8,262 bases of DNA from the NCBI GenBank assembly GCA_002440085.1, contig DJRM01000009.1, positions 1-8,262 on the forward strand. The letters run 5' to 3'. Position numbers and translations under genes: made by a program. The stretch is from Bacteroidales bacterium UBA6360 (GTDB lineage Bacteria; Bacteroidota; Bacteroidia; Bacteroidales; UBA932). The notes under the pieces are model-generated. The model saw only the letters and a list, made by a program, of their open reading frames with translations. It was not told the DNA's origin and made no database searches. Each line of letters begins with the position of its first letter. Positions within the stretch are counted from its first letter, which is position 1. Shown piece by piece: positions 1 to 6,770 of the stretch.

Positions 1-20
1 AAAGTTTACCGGACAGTAAT
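1..20. mobile_element. End of an insertion-sequence-like element (left junction)
   Basis: The first 20 bases, aaagtttaccggacagtaat, are the exact reverse complement of 8180-8199 (a 21st base, position 21 against 8179, also matches). Immediately after it the reading frame of a lipoprotein signal peptide begins without its start codon. This is what an insertion sequence terminal inverted repeat looks like after insertion into a gene, with the element lying to the left of the window. Only the tip is visible, so family, orientation and target duplication cannot be determined. The terminal-repeat reading is inferred from the match and from the broken genes at both ends. Confidence 0.65.
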
Positions 21-38
21 AGAACAATATATATTTTG

Positions 39-1577
39 ATGGCTCTCGCGCTTCCTGCAGCCGTTTCCTGCCATAAGGATGCGGAAGTCAGCGAGGCATC
101 CGATGCCAAGGTGGGCTTCTATACGGAAGCCGGAGTGTTCAAAGGCGGGGAAACGGTGACGGTTCTCTCCGAAGGACTTCAGGCCGACATGAACGCAGTG
201 CGGTTCAAGGTCTCCGACGACGGGGCGCTTGTCCAGACGGACGGTGAGGAATTCCGTTTCAACGGGACAAAGGGCGCGTCATTCAGAGCGTGGTATCCCG
301 CTGAGGCTAAGCACACTGACGGTAAAGTCGAGTTCAGTGCAGCAGCTGACCAGAGCACTGAGGCGGGACTTAGGGCGAGCGATTTCATGACCACCTGCAC
401 CGATGTGACAAAGGCAACCGCGCAGCCTGTGAAACTCGCGTTCAGCCACAGGATGGCGAAGATGAAGGTCGTTCTCGACGGGTTTGACGCGGCTTCCGTA
501 AGGCTTCGCGGTGCGAGACTTCCGATTGCGTGGGAATGCAACACCAACAAATTGTTTGCAAAGGACGACGCCGAGACCGTTCCGGTGATGCTGAACAGGC
601 AGGAAGAGGGCGTTTTCCTCGCGATGCTTCCGGCCCAGGCTCTTGACGTCACAGCATCGGAGGAGAATCCGTTCATCACCGTGTCAACGGAGAGCGGGCG
701 CACTTTCACATGGAATCCGGAATCGGCGCTGCGCCTCTCGGAAGGCAAATCTCTGGTTGTCACTCTCACCAAGGCAATTACCGGCACGGAGCTGGTCGCT
801 GTTTCCGTGGAGATGGAAGCGGCATGGGGCGAAGAGTACAGCGATGCCACGGCCTCGCTTGAGGAGGTTGTCGGAGAAGAGCGGAAGCTTGACTGCAAAG
901 CACTCGGATTCACCGCAGAGTCAGACATTCCGAACAACCCATGGGCAGGCAGGCTTGCGAATCTTTTCGACGGGAATTATGCATCATATTGGTATTCAAA
1001 CTGGATTACGGCGACAGGATGTGCGACTGACGGAAACACGACGCGCGTTTTGCTTCCCAAGCCTTTCGAAATCAGCTACATAGACTGCACGAAGAAAGAC
1101 CATGTCTATGAGGATTTCACCTTCGAGAAATTCTTTTCCCTCAGCGCGTCGGGCGAAAGTCAAAAGGCGGCGGTATATCTTCCGTGGACCGTCATTGTCG
1201 ATATGAAATCTGTCTATAACGTCACGAAGGTAGCCACCACTGTCTGCGATGACTTCATCAATTCGAAGAAAGAGGGACATCGTTCTCTGTTTCAGAGAAT
1301 CAAGGACTACGCCTATTATGTCTCCAACGACAAGGTGAACTGGACTCTCGTGGCAGAAGGGACAATGCCTGTCTATGGAGAATCAACCTTCACCGTCACG
1401 GCAGACCAAAAAAGGCGTCACGCCGGACGCTACCTCAAGTTCGAGATAAAAAGCATGCACTGGAGGGAGAAAATGGCTGACGGTGCGACCGAGGCTGACT
1501 ATCATGCAGCGAAGAAATGCTCCGCGACGACCCTTGGGCCGGTCATTCTCGGCGAAATTGAGGTATGGTGCAAATAA
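39..1577 (+). CDS. 5'-truncated fimbrillin-like lipoprotein with C-terminal F5/8 type C (discoidin/CBM32-like) domain
   Basis: Probable outer-membrane surface lipoprotein that binds glycan or builds a surface appendage. Numbered from the ATG at 39, a lipobox-like AVSC puts the acylated Cys at 11. Residues about 20-250 resemble the FimA/Mfa-like fimbrillin fold and are clearly paralogous to the next gene (shared DMNxVxF, LVQ, SDFMT/ADFMT, FSHR/FAHR and GRTFT motifs). Residues about 285-511 look like an F5/8 type C domain: LFDGNYASYW near the start, IVDM and YYVSNDKVNW in the middle, GRYLKFEI and ILGEIEVW at the end, as in galactose-binding/CBM32 folds. The 5' end is broken. The frame is open upstream to the window edge and reads RTIYILM just before Ala2, a typical signal-peptide start lacking its Met-Lys. 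Native sequence therefore begins about base 21 and ATG39 is only the first available start; it would leave a leader with no positive charge. The stop is 17 bases before the next start, so the two are probably cotranscribed. Ligand unknown. Confidence 0.82.
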   Translation: MALALPAAVSCHKDAEVSEASDAKVGFYTEAGVFKGGETVTVLSEGLQADMNAVRFKVSDDGALVQTDGEEFRFNGTKGASFRAWYPAEAKHTDGKVEFSAAADQSTEAGLRASDFMTTCTDVTKATAQPVKLAFSHRMAKMKVVLDGFDAASVRLRGARLPIAWECNTNKLFAKDDAETVPVMLNRQEEGVFLAMLPAQALDVTASEENPFITVSTESGRTFTWNPESALRLSEGKSLVVTLTKAITGTELVAVSVEMEAAWGEEYSDATASLEEVVGEERKLDCKALGFTAESDIPNNPWAGRLANLFDGNYASYWYSNWITATGCATDGNTTRVLLPKPFEISYIDCTKKDHVYEDFTFEKFFSLSASGESQKAAVYLPWTVIVDMKSVYNVTKVATTVCDDFINSKKEGHRSLFQRIKDYAYYVSNDKVNWTLVAEGTMPVYGESTFTVTADQKRRHAGRYLKFEIKSMHWREKMADGATEADYHAAKKCSATTLGPVILGEIEVWCK

Positions 1578-1581
1578 AAAC

Positions 1582-1587
1582 AGGAGG
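1582..1587 (+). promoter_or_regulatory. Shine-Dalgarno-like AGGAGG ahead of the second fimbrillin gene
   Basis: A perfect AGGAGG lies 7 bases before the ATG at 1595. Bacteroidota genes rarely use such a site, so it stands out here. It favours 1595 over the in-frame ATG at 1601 and over the upstream GTG-type start at 1565, which overlaps the previous gene. It could still be chance in a purine-rich 17-base gap. Confidence 0.45.
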
Positions 1588-1594
1588 AAGAAAT

Positions 1595-2404
1595 ATGATT
1601 ATGAACATAAAGACATACTCGGCTCTCATCCTGTCCGCTGCGCTCATTGCCTGCGGATGCAGCAGGGAGACTGTTTCAGAGAACGGGATTGAAGTGAGTC
1701 TCGCCGTGGAGGAGCAGGTGACAAAGACAGTCACCGACTTCGGGACAGGAGTCACAAGATTCGCGGAAGGGGACGCTGTCTCCGTCTGGTCGGCGGGACT
1801 TGCTCCGGACATGAACGGGGTGCTCTTCGCCGTCGACGCGGAAGGAACGCTGGTTCAGGACGGCAAGGACAAGATGAAATACAAGTACTGCGGCGACGAG
1901 GGCGGCTCGTTCATCGCCTGCTCCCCGGCATCCGGAAAAGACAACGGCACAACGGTAGCGTTCACCGTCCCGTCAGACCAAAGTTCTGCGGCAAAGTTCA
2001 CAGCCGCCGACTTCATGACAGGAAAGGCATCGGTGGAGGCCGCGCAGGCAGCTCCGGTAGCGATAAAGTTCGCGCACAGGGCAGCGCTCGTCAAGGTCAC
2101 GACAGCGGAACTTCTGGAAGACTACGGAAGCGTGGCGGAAACAATTTCCCTCAACGGTGTGCTCACATCCCTCGAATGGGACAGGGCATCCGACAAGGTC
2201 AATACGGTCACTGACTCCGAGACCGGCTCTGTCACAATGTGGAAGGCGGCTGACGGACTGTTCGTCGCGGTCGTCCCGGCACAGGAAATTGCCGCCGGCA
2301 AGATATTCCTCACGATAGGAACCGACGACGGAAGGACGTTTACCTACAAGCCGGCAGCACCTGTTTCCCTCAAGGAGGGAGAGGTTTTCGGACTTGAGTT
2401 CTGA
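1595..2404 (+). CDS. Fimbrillin-like (FimA/Mfa family) lipoprotein
   Basis: A 269-residue predicted surface lipoprotein. The N terminus has a short charged start, a hydrophobic core and the lipobox LIAC, so Cys20 is the likely lipid anchor; Cys22 in ACGC is an alternative. The remainder is one fimbrillin-type beta-rich domain. KTVTDFGTG with FAEGDAVSVW at 44-65 is the usual N-terminal strand pair of this family, and ADFMT (138-142), IKFAHRAALVKV (157-168) and GRTFTYKP (246-253) match the equivalent segments of the upstream gene. It stops after that domain at about residue 269 and lacks the upstream protein's discoidin-like extension. The start at 1595 is supported by AGGAGG 7 bases upstream. 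The two genes are 17 bases apart and look like a tandem duplication. It may be a pilus/fimbria subunit or, given the glycanases downstream, an accessory glycan-binding lipoprotein; the sequence does not decide between these. Confidence 0.82.
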   Translation: MIMNIKTYSALILSAALIACGCSRETVSENGIEVSLAVEEQVTKTVTDFGTGVTRFAEGDAVSVWSAGLAPDMNGVLFAVDAEGTLVQDGKDKMKYKYCGDEGGSFIACSPASGKDNGTTVAFTVPSDQSSAAKFTAADFMTGKASVEAAQAAPVAIKFAHRAALVKVTTAELLEDYGSVAETISLNGVLTSLEWDRASDKVNTVTDSETGSVTMWKAADGLFVAVVPAQEIAAGKIFLTIGTDDGRTFTYKPAAPVSLKEGEVFGLEF

Positions 2405-2469
2405 GACAGCTGCATCACAGGACGATAAAATGAATTTGAATCGTATAAGTCACGAAAAGACATTCAAAT

Positions 2470-2489
2470 CAATCAGATACAATCAGATA
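2470..2489 (+). repeat. Two tandem copies of a 10-bp unit upstream of the GH-A gene
   Basis: The unit caatcagata occurs twice in a row, ending 11 bases before the ATG at 2501. It sits where a 5' leader or operator could lie in the 96-base gap after the fimbrillin gene. There are only two copies, and no matching unit was noticed in the other gaps. No convincing Bacteroides-type promoter (TTTG/TAnnTTTG) was found here. Confidence 0.4.
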
Positions 2490-2500
2490 ACTGCTATAAA

Positions 2501-3940
2501 ATGAAACTGATACTAAAATGCGCCCTAATGCTGGCGCTCACCCTGTCGGCATCGGCCTGCGACAAGAGCAGCCCGCTCGACAAGTACAGAGACCCCAAGT
2601 GGCACGAAATCACCGATGACGACGACCCGGACACTCCCCTCCCCGACAAGCCTGCCGTGGAGGTCAAGGACAAGAAACTCTATGTGAACGGAGAGGAGTT
2701 CTTCGTCAAGGGAGCGGCGACCAACGGCGGAAACAACAAGGGAGACGGCTCAAACCCGTTCTACGACACAGCACTCGAACGAGGAGCCAATGTGGTGAGG
2801 ACATATTCCCAGATTAGCATGAGCGTACTCGACGACCTCGCTCGCAAGGGTATGTACATCAACATGGGACTTGTCATCGGAAAGGAATCCGAGGGTTTCG
2901 ACTACAACGACGACACGGCGAGGAAGAAGCAGATAAACACCCTCAAGGGCGTGGTTGACAAGTACAAGGATCATCCTGCCATCCTGATGTGGTGCATCGG
3001 AAACGAGGTGGAATCCACGACCAAGGCCGACGGGACGAGTTTCAAGCTCAATGTGAATGTTTGGAAGGACATCAATGAAATCGGAGAATACATCAAGAAA
3101 GTCGACGGGCGTCCGGTGACTCTCGCGATTATGGGAATATGGTCCGGGCTCACCGAAAGTCTGAAGAAATATATCCCCTCACTCGACATACTCTCCGTCA
3201 ACAACTACGAAGGCTCGGTGGAAAAGCTGAACGCGAACTATCTTGCCGCAGGTTTCGACTACCCTTACATTCTTTCGGAGTTCGGAATCCGCGGAACATG
3301 GGACGCGCTGACTCCGCACACCGACTGGTTCACCAAATCGGCGAACGGGGGACTCATCGAGCCGAGCGGGAACGAGAAGGCGGAAGTCTATAAGAAGATC
3401 TACAGCGAATGCGTGAGTGCCTGCGCGGACAAGGGCTGCATAGGTTCGTTCGCGTTCCTCTGGGGATGGCAGACGCACGGGGATGTGCTCAACTGGTATG
3501 CGATGTACGACCAGTTCGAGGCATCGGCGCTTCCGACGGTGGATGCGATGGAGGAAATGTGGACCGGCAAGCGCCCGGAGAATTCCGCGCCTGTGATTGC
3601 ATCCCGCGAGGACGGGAAAATCGGCGGAAAAATCTACATTGACGGCAAGACGTCCGACCAGAACATATCTCTCGGAAAAGGAAGCAGTCACACGGCATCG
3701 GTGGATGCAACCGACCCGGATGGGGACGAACTGACCTACGACTGGAAGATTATCACGGACGTGAGGCTGGACAACGGCAAGTCCATGTCGCCTATTGCGG
3801 GACTGTTCACCGGCAAGATGGGGCCGCAGGTCAACTTCAAGGCTCCGACAGCGGCGGGACACTACAGGCTGATTGTCTATGTGCGCGACAAGGCGCACGG
3901 AACCGCAACCTGTGCTGTCATCCCATTTAAGGTGATTTGA
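2501..3940 (+). CDS. Clan GH-A (GH2-C-like, candidate GH158) glycoside hydrolase lipoprotein with Ig/PKD-like C-terminal domain
   Basis: A probable surface endo-glycanase of 479 residues. The signal peptide ends in a lipobox-like ASAC (Cys20), followed by an acidic, proline-rich linker (about 37-52). Residues about 53-360 form a TIM-barrel glycosidase: LYVNGEEFFVKG and GANVVRTY at the start, WCIGNEVE with the presumed acid/base Glu169, ILSEFGIRG with the presumed nucleophile Glu260, then FLWGWQTHG (319-327) near the last strand. Two glutamates after strands 4 and 7 define clan GH-A. Residues about 363-479 are an Ig/PKD-like beta-sandwich with DPDGDELTYDW. It lacks the N-terminal sandwich domains of canonical GH2 enzymes. 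A short barrel followed by one Ig-like domain resembles GH158 endo-beta-1,3-glucanases of Bacteroides, and the GH16 gene next door fits that substrate. GH158 is an inference; an unclassified GH2-like family is the main alternative. Start ATG 2501 begins a textbook leader. Confidence 0.83.
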   Translation: MKLILKCALMLALTLSASACDKSSPLDKYRDPKWHEITDDDDPDTPLPDKPAVEVKDKKLYVNGEEFFVKGAATNGGNNKGDGSNPFYDTALERGANVVRTYSQISMSVLDDLARKGMYINMGLVIGKESEGFDYNDDTARKKQINTLKGVVDKYKDHPAILMWCIGNEVESTTKADGTSFKLNVNVWKDINEIGEYIKKVDGRPVTLAIMGIWSGLTESLKKYIPSLDILSVNNYEGSVEKLNANYLAAGFDYPYILSEFGIRGTWDALTPHTDWFTKSANGGLIEPSGNEKAEVYKKIYSECVSACADKGCIGSFAFLWGWQTHGDVLNWYAMYDQFEASALPTVDAMEEMWTGKRPENSAPVIASREDGKIGGKIYIDGKTSDQNISLGKGSSHTASVDATDPDGDELTYDWKIITDVRLDNGKSMSPIAGLFTGKMGPQVNFKAPTAAGHYRLIVYVRDKAHGTATCAVIPFKVI

Positions 3941-4005
3941 GTTTCTTTTTGGGATATATCCGTCTCCTCATCGGTCACATACGTCCGGTATGCTCCCTTT
4001 TCGGA

Positions 4006-4038
4006 AACGAATCTGTCCTCAAAAATAAATCTCAAATC
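4006..4038 (+). repeat. 33-bp imperfect intergenic direct repeat, copy 1
   Basis: This block begins aacgaatct and contains tcctcaaa and tctcaaa. It matches 4968-5000 with 28 of 33 bases identical by hand alignment and no gaps. It lies in the 168-base gap between the two glycanase genes and ends 70 bases before the GH16 start. It may be a shared regulatory or mRNA-processing element, or the remnant of a small duplication. Confidence 0.5.
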
Positions 4039-4108
4039 TCCCGGCACACGTTAACGGGATTCTTGAATTGCAAAAAACAATAGTGAAATCGATTAATATC
4101 TCTTATAA

Positions 4109-4969
4109 ATGAACATAAAGACAACAATATTCTTGATGGCACTGCCGCTACTCGCGGCATGCGGGACGGCAAAGGACGGCTACAAGTTAGTGTGGAGCGA
4201 CGAATTCAACACCGATGGGCCGGTCGACACGACATCGTGGAATTTCGCATCGGGCTTCCACTACAATTTCGAGGACCAGTGGTATCAGAAGGACAACGCA
4301 TGGTGCGAGGACGGCTGCCTCGTCATCGAGGCCCGCAAGGAGCGGTTTCCGAGTCCGCAGTATAATCCGGAAAGCGGTTTCTGGGGCGACAAACGGGAGT
4401 TCGTGGAATACACCTCCGCACGTGTCAACACCGCCACGAAACGGGAGTTCCTCTACGGGCGCTTCGAGATGCGGGCGAGGATTCCGGTGGCGAAGGGTGC
4501 CTGGCCGGCATTCTGGACCCTTGGAACGGGATGCGAATACGGAGGATTGCCGTGGCCGCAGAGCGGAGAGATTGACATCATGGAGTACTACCCCGTGAAC
4601 GGCGAGCCGCAGATTCTCGGCAATGTTGCAAGCGGCGCTCCGGGCACGAGCAATGCGTACTGGAAGGACAAGAAGGTGCCGTTCAGCCACTTCCTCGAAA
4701 AGGATCCGGACTGGGCGAGCAAGTTCCACATCTGGAGAATGGACTGGGACAGGGACTGGATTCGACTCTACCTCGACGACGAGCTCATTAATGAGGTTGA
4801 CATCAATCAGATGCAGAACACCGGCAGCTGGTCCGAGTATAACCCTCACCGCCATCCTCACTACATCCTTCTCAACCTCGCCCTCGGCGGCGCAAGCGGT
4901 GGCCCGATTGACGACGGGGCCTTCCCGATGAGGTATGAGATAGACTACGTGAGAGTATACCAGAGATAA
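4109..4969 (+). CDS. GH16 endo-beta-1,3(4)-glucanase (laminarinase-type) lipoprotein
   Basis: Predicted to cleave internal bonds of beta-1,3- or mixed-linkage beta-glucan at the cell surface by a retaining mechanism. The signal peptide ends in an ideal lipobox LAAC with Cys18, and the mature protein is essentially one GH16 jelly-roll domain (about 25-286, normal family size). The catalytic signature EIDIME gives nucleophile Glu154, Asp156 and acid/base Glu159. Other family marks are LVWSDEFN at 27-34, YGRFEMRARIP at 116-126, GAWPAFWTLG at 130-139, FHIWRMDWDRDWIRLYLD at 206-223 and the closing strand YEIDYVRVYQR. The laminarinase subgroup (GH16_3-like) fits best; agarase, carrageenase or xyloglucanase-type loops were not recognised, but exact specificity cannot be read from this. 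It follows the GH-A gene by 168 bases. The ATG at 4109 is the natural start of the leader. Confidence 0.92.
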   Translation: MNIKTTIFLMALPLLAACGTAKDGYKLVWSDEFNTDGPVDTTSWNFASGFHYNFEDQWYQKDNAWCEDGCLVIEARKERFPSPQYNPESGFWGDKREFVEYTSARVNTATKREFLYGRFEMRARIPVAKGAWPAFWTLGTGCEYGGLPWPQSGEIDIMEYYPVNGEPQILGNVASGAPGTSNAYWKDKKVPFSHFLEKDPDWASKFHIWRMDWDRDWIRLYLDDELINEVDINQMQNTGSWSEYNPHRHPHYILLNLALGGASGGPIDDGAFPMRYEIDYVRVYQR

Positions 4970-5000
4970 CGAATCTATCCTCAAAGATACCTCTCAAAGC
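4968..5000 (+). repeat. 33-bp imperfect intergenic direct repeat, copy 2
   Basis: Second copy of the block at 4006-4038, overlapping the last two bases of the GH16 stop codon. Differences fall at five positions. It ends 62 bases before the start of the small broken ORF, close to the 70-base spacing of copy 1 to the GH16 start, which hints at a role ahead of the downstream gene. A role at the 3' end of the upstream gene is equally possible. Confidence 0.5.
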
Positions 5001-5005
5001 CGACA

Positions 5006-5039
5006 ATTGCTTTACCTTAAATAATTTAAACTATTTTTC
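5006..5039 (+). promoter_or_regulatory. Possible Bacteroides-type promoter before the small ORF
   Basis: ATTG at 5006-5009 and TATTTTTC at 5032-5039 resemble the Bacteroides -33 TTTG and -7 TAnnTTTG elements with one mismatch each. The spacer is 22 bases, slightly longer than usual. The region is very AT-rich compared with the flanking genes and lies 24 bases before the ATG at 5063. It could start transcription of the small ORF and the fimbrillin-flavoprotein pair separately from the glycanases. Evidence is weak. Confidence 0.3.
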
Positions 5040-5062
5040 AAATAATTAACGACACAAAAAAA

Positions 5063-5211
5063 ATGAAAACAAGCAACACTTATTATGCCCCCCCATTTTG
5101 ACAGAAATGGAGTTCGCGGCTGAAAACGGATTCGCAGCAAGCGATACCACAAATGCAAAGACAATCTCCGACTGGGAGAACGGGAACGACGACTGGTTCC
5201 ACGCCAACTGA
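5063..5211 (+). pseudogene. Small Bacteroidales-type peptide gene, frameshifted at a C7 tract
   Basis: From ATG 5063 the frame reads MKTSNTYYAPPF and stops at 5099-5101. The stop follows a run of seven C (5088-5094). If the run held eight (or five) C, the frame would join the open frame that ends at TGA 5209-5211, giving a 49- (or 48-) residue protein. That product has YYAPPILTEMEF, then ENGFAAS, and an acidic, Trp-containing tail (WENGNDDWF). This layout (KxxxxYxAP, a short strand with Glu, a Gly/Ala-Ala-Ser stretch, then an acidic Trp-rich tail) matches short hypothetical proteins I associate with Bacteroidales fimbrillin and lipoprotein loci; their function is unknown. There is no signal peptide. 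It could be a true pseudogene, a phase-variable gene, or a sequencing or assembly error. The next gene starts 26 bases downstream. Confidence 0.6.
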
Positions 5212-5237
5212 CCATTAAACAATCAAACGCTCAGAAA

Positions 5238-6770
5238 ATGAAAAAGACATTTTACATAGCATCAGCCTTCGCCGCAATTCTGGCAGTCGGCTGCAACAAA
5301 TCTGAACAGCCGGCAGCCACTCCGAAAACGCCGGCAGAAGAGTCAGGAATCGTACTTTACGCGCAGGACATCAATGCACTCACAAGCCATGCACCCGCAA
5401 GCAAGACAACGACTGTTGAAGACAACGGCAAATTCACGGTGAACTGGGCGAACGGCGACCAGCTGGCGGTGTATGCCGTTCCGTCAGGATTCACAGCAGC
5501 GTCATCAACTGATGCAACCGCAACAGCAGACTGGCAGGCCAATTACCCTGTATGCTTCACGACAAAAGAAAGTGCCGCTGAAGGAGAATTGAGGAAGTTC
5601 GTCATAGACGAAACAAACGAGACAAAGCTCGCGAAGTTTAATGAAAATTACGAGGCCGGCAATCTCAACTGGTACGCTATTTATCCATACACAATGGGTA
5701 CTCCGTCACATTCCGGGAAAGGAATGGTGGCTTTCGGCTACACAGACATCGGAAATCCAATTGCTGTTCAGAACGGGAATGACAACACGGAGCACCTCAG
5801 CAAGACGGATGTGCTTTTCGGCAAGGTCACTAACACCCTCACTCCGGAAATCCAGATGTCGCATATCGGAACATTGATGGAGTTTGTCGTCTGCAACAAG
5901 ACTGAGAATCCGTTCAGCGTCAAGTCTATCACAATCGAAACTCCGACAGGAACTGTAATCGCAGGTCAGTTCCGCCTCCACATGACGGAAGACCCTTTCT
6001 TTGTCACAACTGATGTAAGAAATCCGAAAAATACCTGCACTCTTACTGTGGTCGACGGGGAAACCATCTCAAAAGATGCCAGTGCCAAGTTCTATCAGAT
6101 TCTCGCCCCGTTCAGTGTTGAAGCCGGTAAAGACGTGACAATCACAATAACGACAACAGACAATAGTTCCTGGTCAAAGACAATGACCGCTACAGGAGAG
6201 GGACTTGATTTCACGGCAGGAACAAAGAGTTCGGCAAATCTTGATGTTGACGCCATAGAAACGGAGAAGGAAGACATTGCTACCAAACAGGTTACATTAG
6301 GCTTCTGCAACAATGCGGGAGGAAGCATCGACACACCGTTGCTTTCCATCACAGGATGCGCCACATACACACTTGCCGATGGCGGCCAGAATCAAAGTGC
6401 AGTTGACATTGTTGCTTGGCATAAAAGCCAGGTTACATTAGGTGCGCCGAGCTATGAATGGATGCCATATGCTGATGTCGTGAACTGGAATGTCAGAAAC
6501 GCAACACTGTTTAAGCGTGTCAACATTTCCAAAAATGATTTTGACGGTTACAAAACATACGCATCAATAGTCAAGGCGTACGAGAATGCAACGAATGAGT
6601 ATGATTCTTTTGAAATTAAAGAAGGTCAAGACAATTATGTATTCGTAAAGACAGCCTCAGGGCAATATGCCGTCATAAGAATTGATTCACTCAACAACAA
6701 GTCATTGGGAGACAACAAAGACAAATATGAGTCTGTGACATTGACTGTAAAATATGCTAATCAAGAATAA
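5238..6770 (+). CDS. Fimbrillin-family lipoprotein with distinct C-terminal module
   Basis: A 510-residue predicted surface lipoprotein. MKKTFYIASAFAAILAVGC is a classic type II signal peptide with lipobox AVGC and lipid-anchored Cys19, followed by a low-complexity linker (about 20-36). The N-terminal domain has the fimbrillin hallmark around 55-79 (SKTTTVEDNG, then VNWANGDQLAVY). NWYAIYPY (144-151) and KTDVLFG with MSHIGTLMEFVV (189-218) are typical of the fold. Residues about 200-340 form a second beta-rich section. Residues about 345-510 are a separate module (FKRVNISKNDFDGYKTYASIVKAY in pieces at 425-448, VFVKTASGQYAVIRI at 468-482) that resembles a C-terminal module of other Bacteroidota surface lipoproteins, which I cannot name. 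It is a diverged relative of the two fimbrillins upstream. GC drops in the 3' third: the 60-base line from 6601 has 19 G or C by hand count. Its stop abuts the next start. Role: appendage subunit or glycan binding, undecided. Confidence 0.82.
   Translation: MKKTFYIASAFAAILAVGCNKSEQPAATPKTPAEESGIVLYAQDINALTSHAPASKTTTVEDNGKFTVNWANGDQLAVYAVPSGFTAASSTDATATADWQANYPVCFTTKESAAEGELRKFVIDETNETKLAKFNENYEAGNLNWYAIYPYTMGTPSHSGKGMVAFGYTDIGNPIAVQNGNDNTEHLSKTDVLFGKVTNTLTPEIQMSHIGTLMEFVVCNKTENPFSVKSITIETPTGTVIAGQFRLHMTEDPFFVTTDVRNPKNTCTLTVVDGETISKDASAKFYQILAPFSVEAGKDVTITITTTDNSSWSKTMTATGEGLDFTAGTKSSANLDVDAIETEKEDIATKQVTLGFCNNAGGSIDTPLLSITGCATYTLADGGQNQSAVDIVAWHKSQVTLGAPSYEWMPYADVVNWNVRNATLFKRVNISKNDFDGYKTYASIVKAYENATNEYDSFEIKEGQDNYVFVKTASGQYAVIRIDSLNNKSLGDNKDKYESVTLTVKYANQE

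Noticed and set aside
179..937. 252-codon minus-strand ORF under the first lipoprotein
   Set aside because: Ser/Ala-rich product typical of antisense readings; the + strand protein has recognisable domains and a paralogue next door.
643..1083. 146-codon + strand ORF in another frame
   Set aside because: Arg/Ser-rich out-of-frame reading of the fimbrillin/discoidin gene, with no leader or domain.
3179..3898. 239-codon minus-strand ORF under the GH-A gene
   Set aside because: Composition rich in Arg, His and Val as expected from antisense of a GC-rich gene; no recognisable fold.
3918..3961. Possible terminator after the GH-A gene (atccca/tgggat with a long loop, and the palindrome ggatatatcc)
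   Set aside because: The stem is 6 bp with a loop of more than 20 bases and no following T run; the palindrome is AT-rich and isolated.
4039..4059. Short hairpin tcccg/cggga before the GH16 gene
   Set aside because: Only 5 bp with an 11-base loop; likely chance.
4187..4984. 265-codon ORF on the minus strand under the GH16 gene
   Set aside because: It mirrors a strongly supported GH16 gene with complete catalytic motifs; long antisense frames are common in GC-rich coding DNA, and its product shows no leader or family motif.
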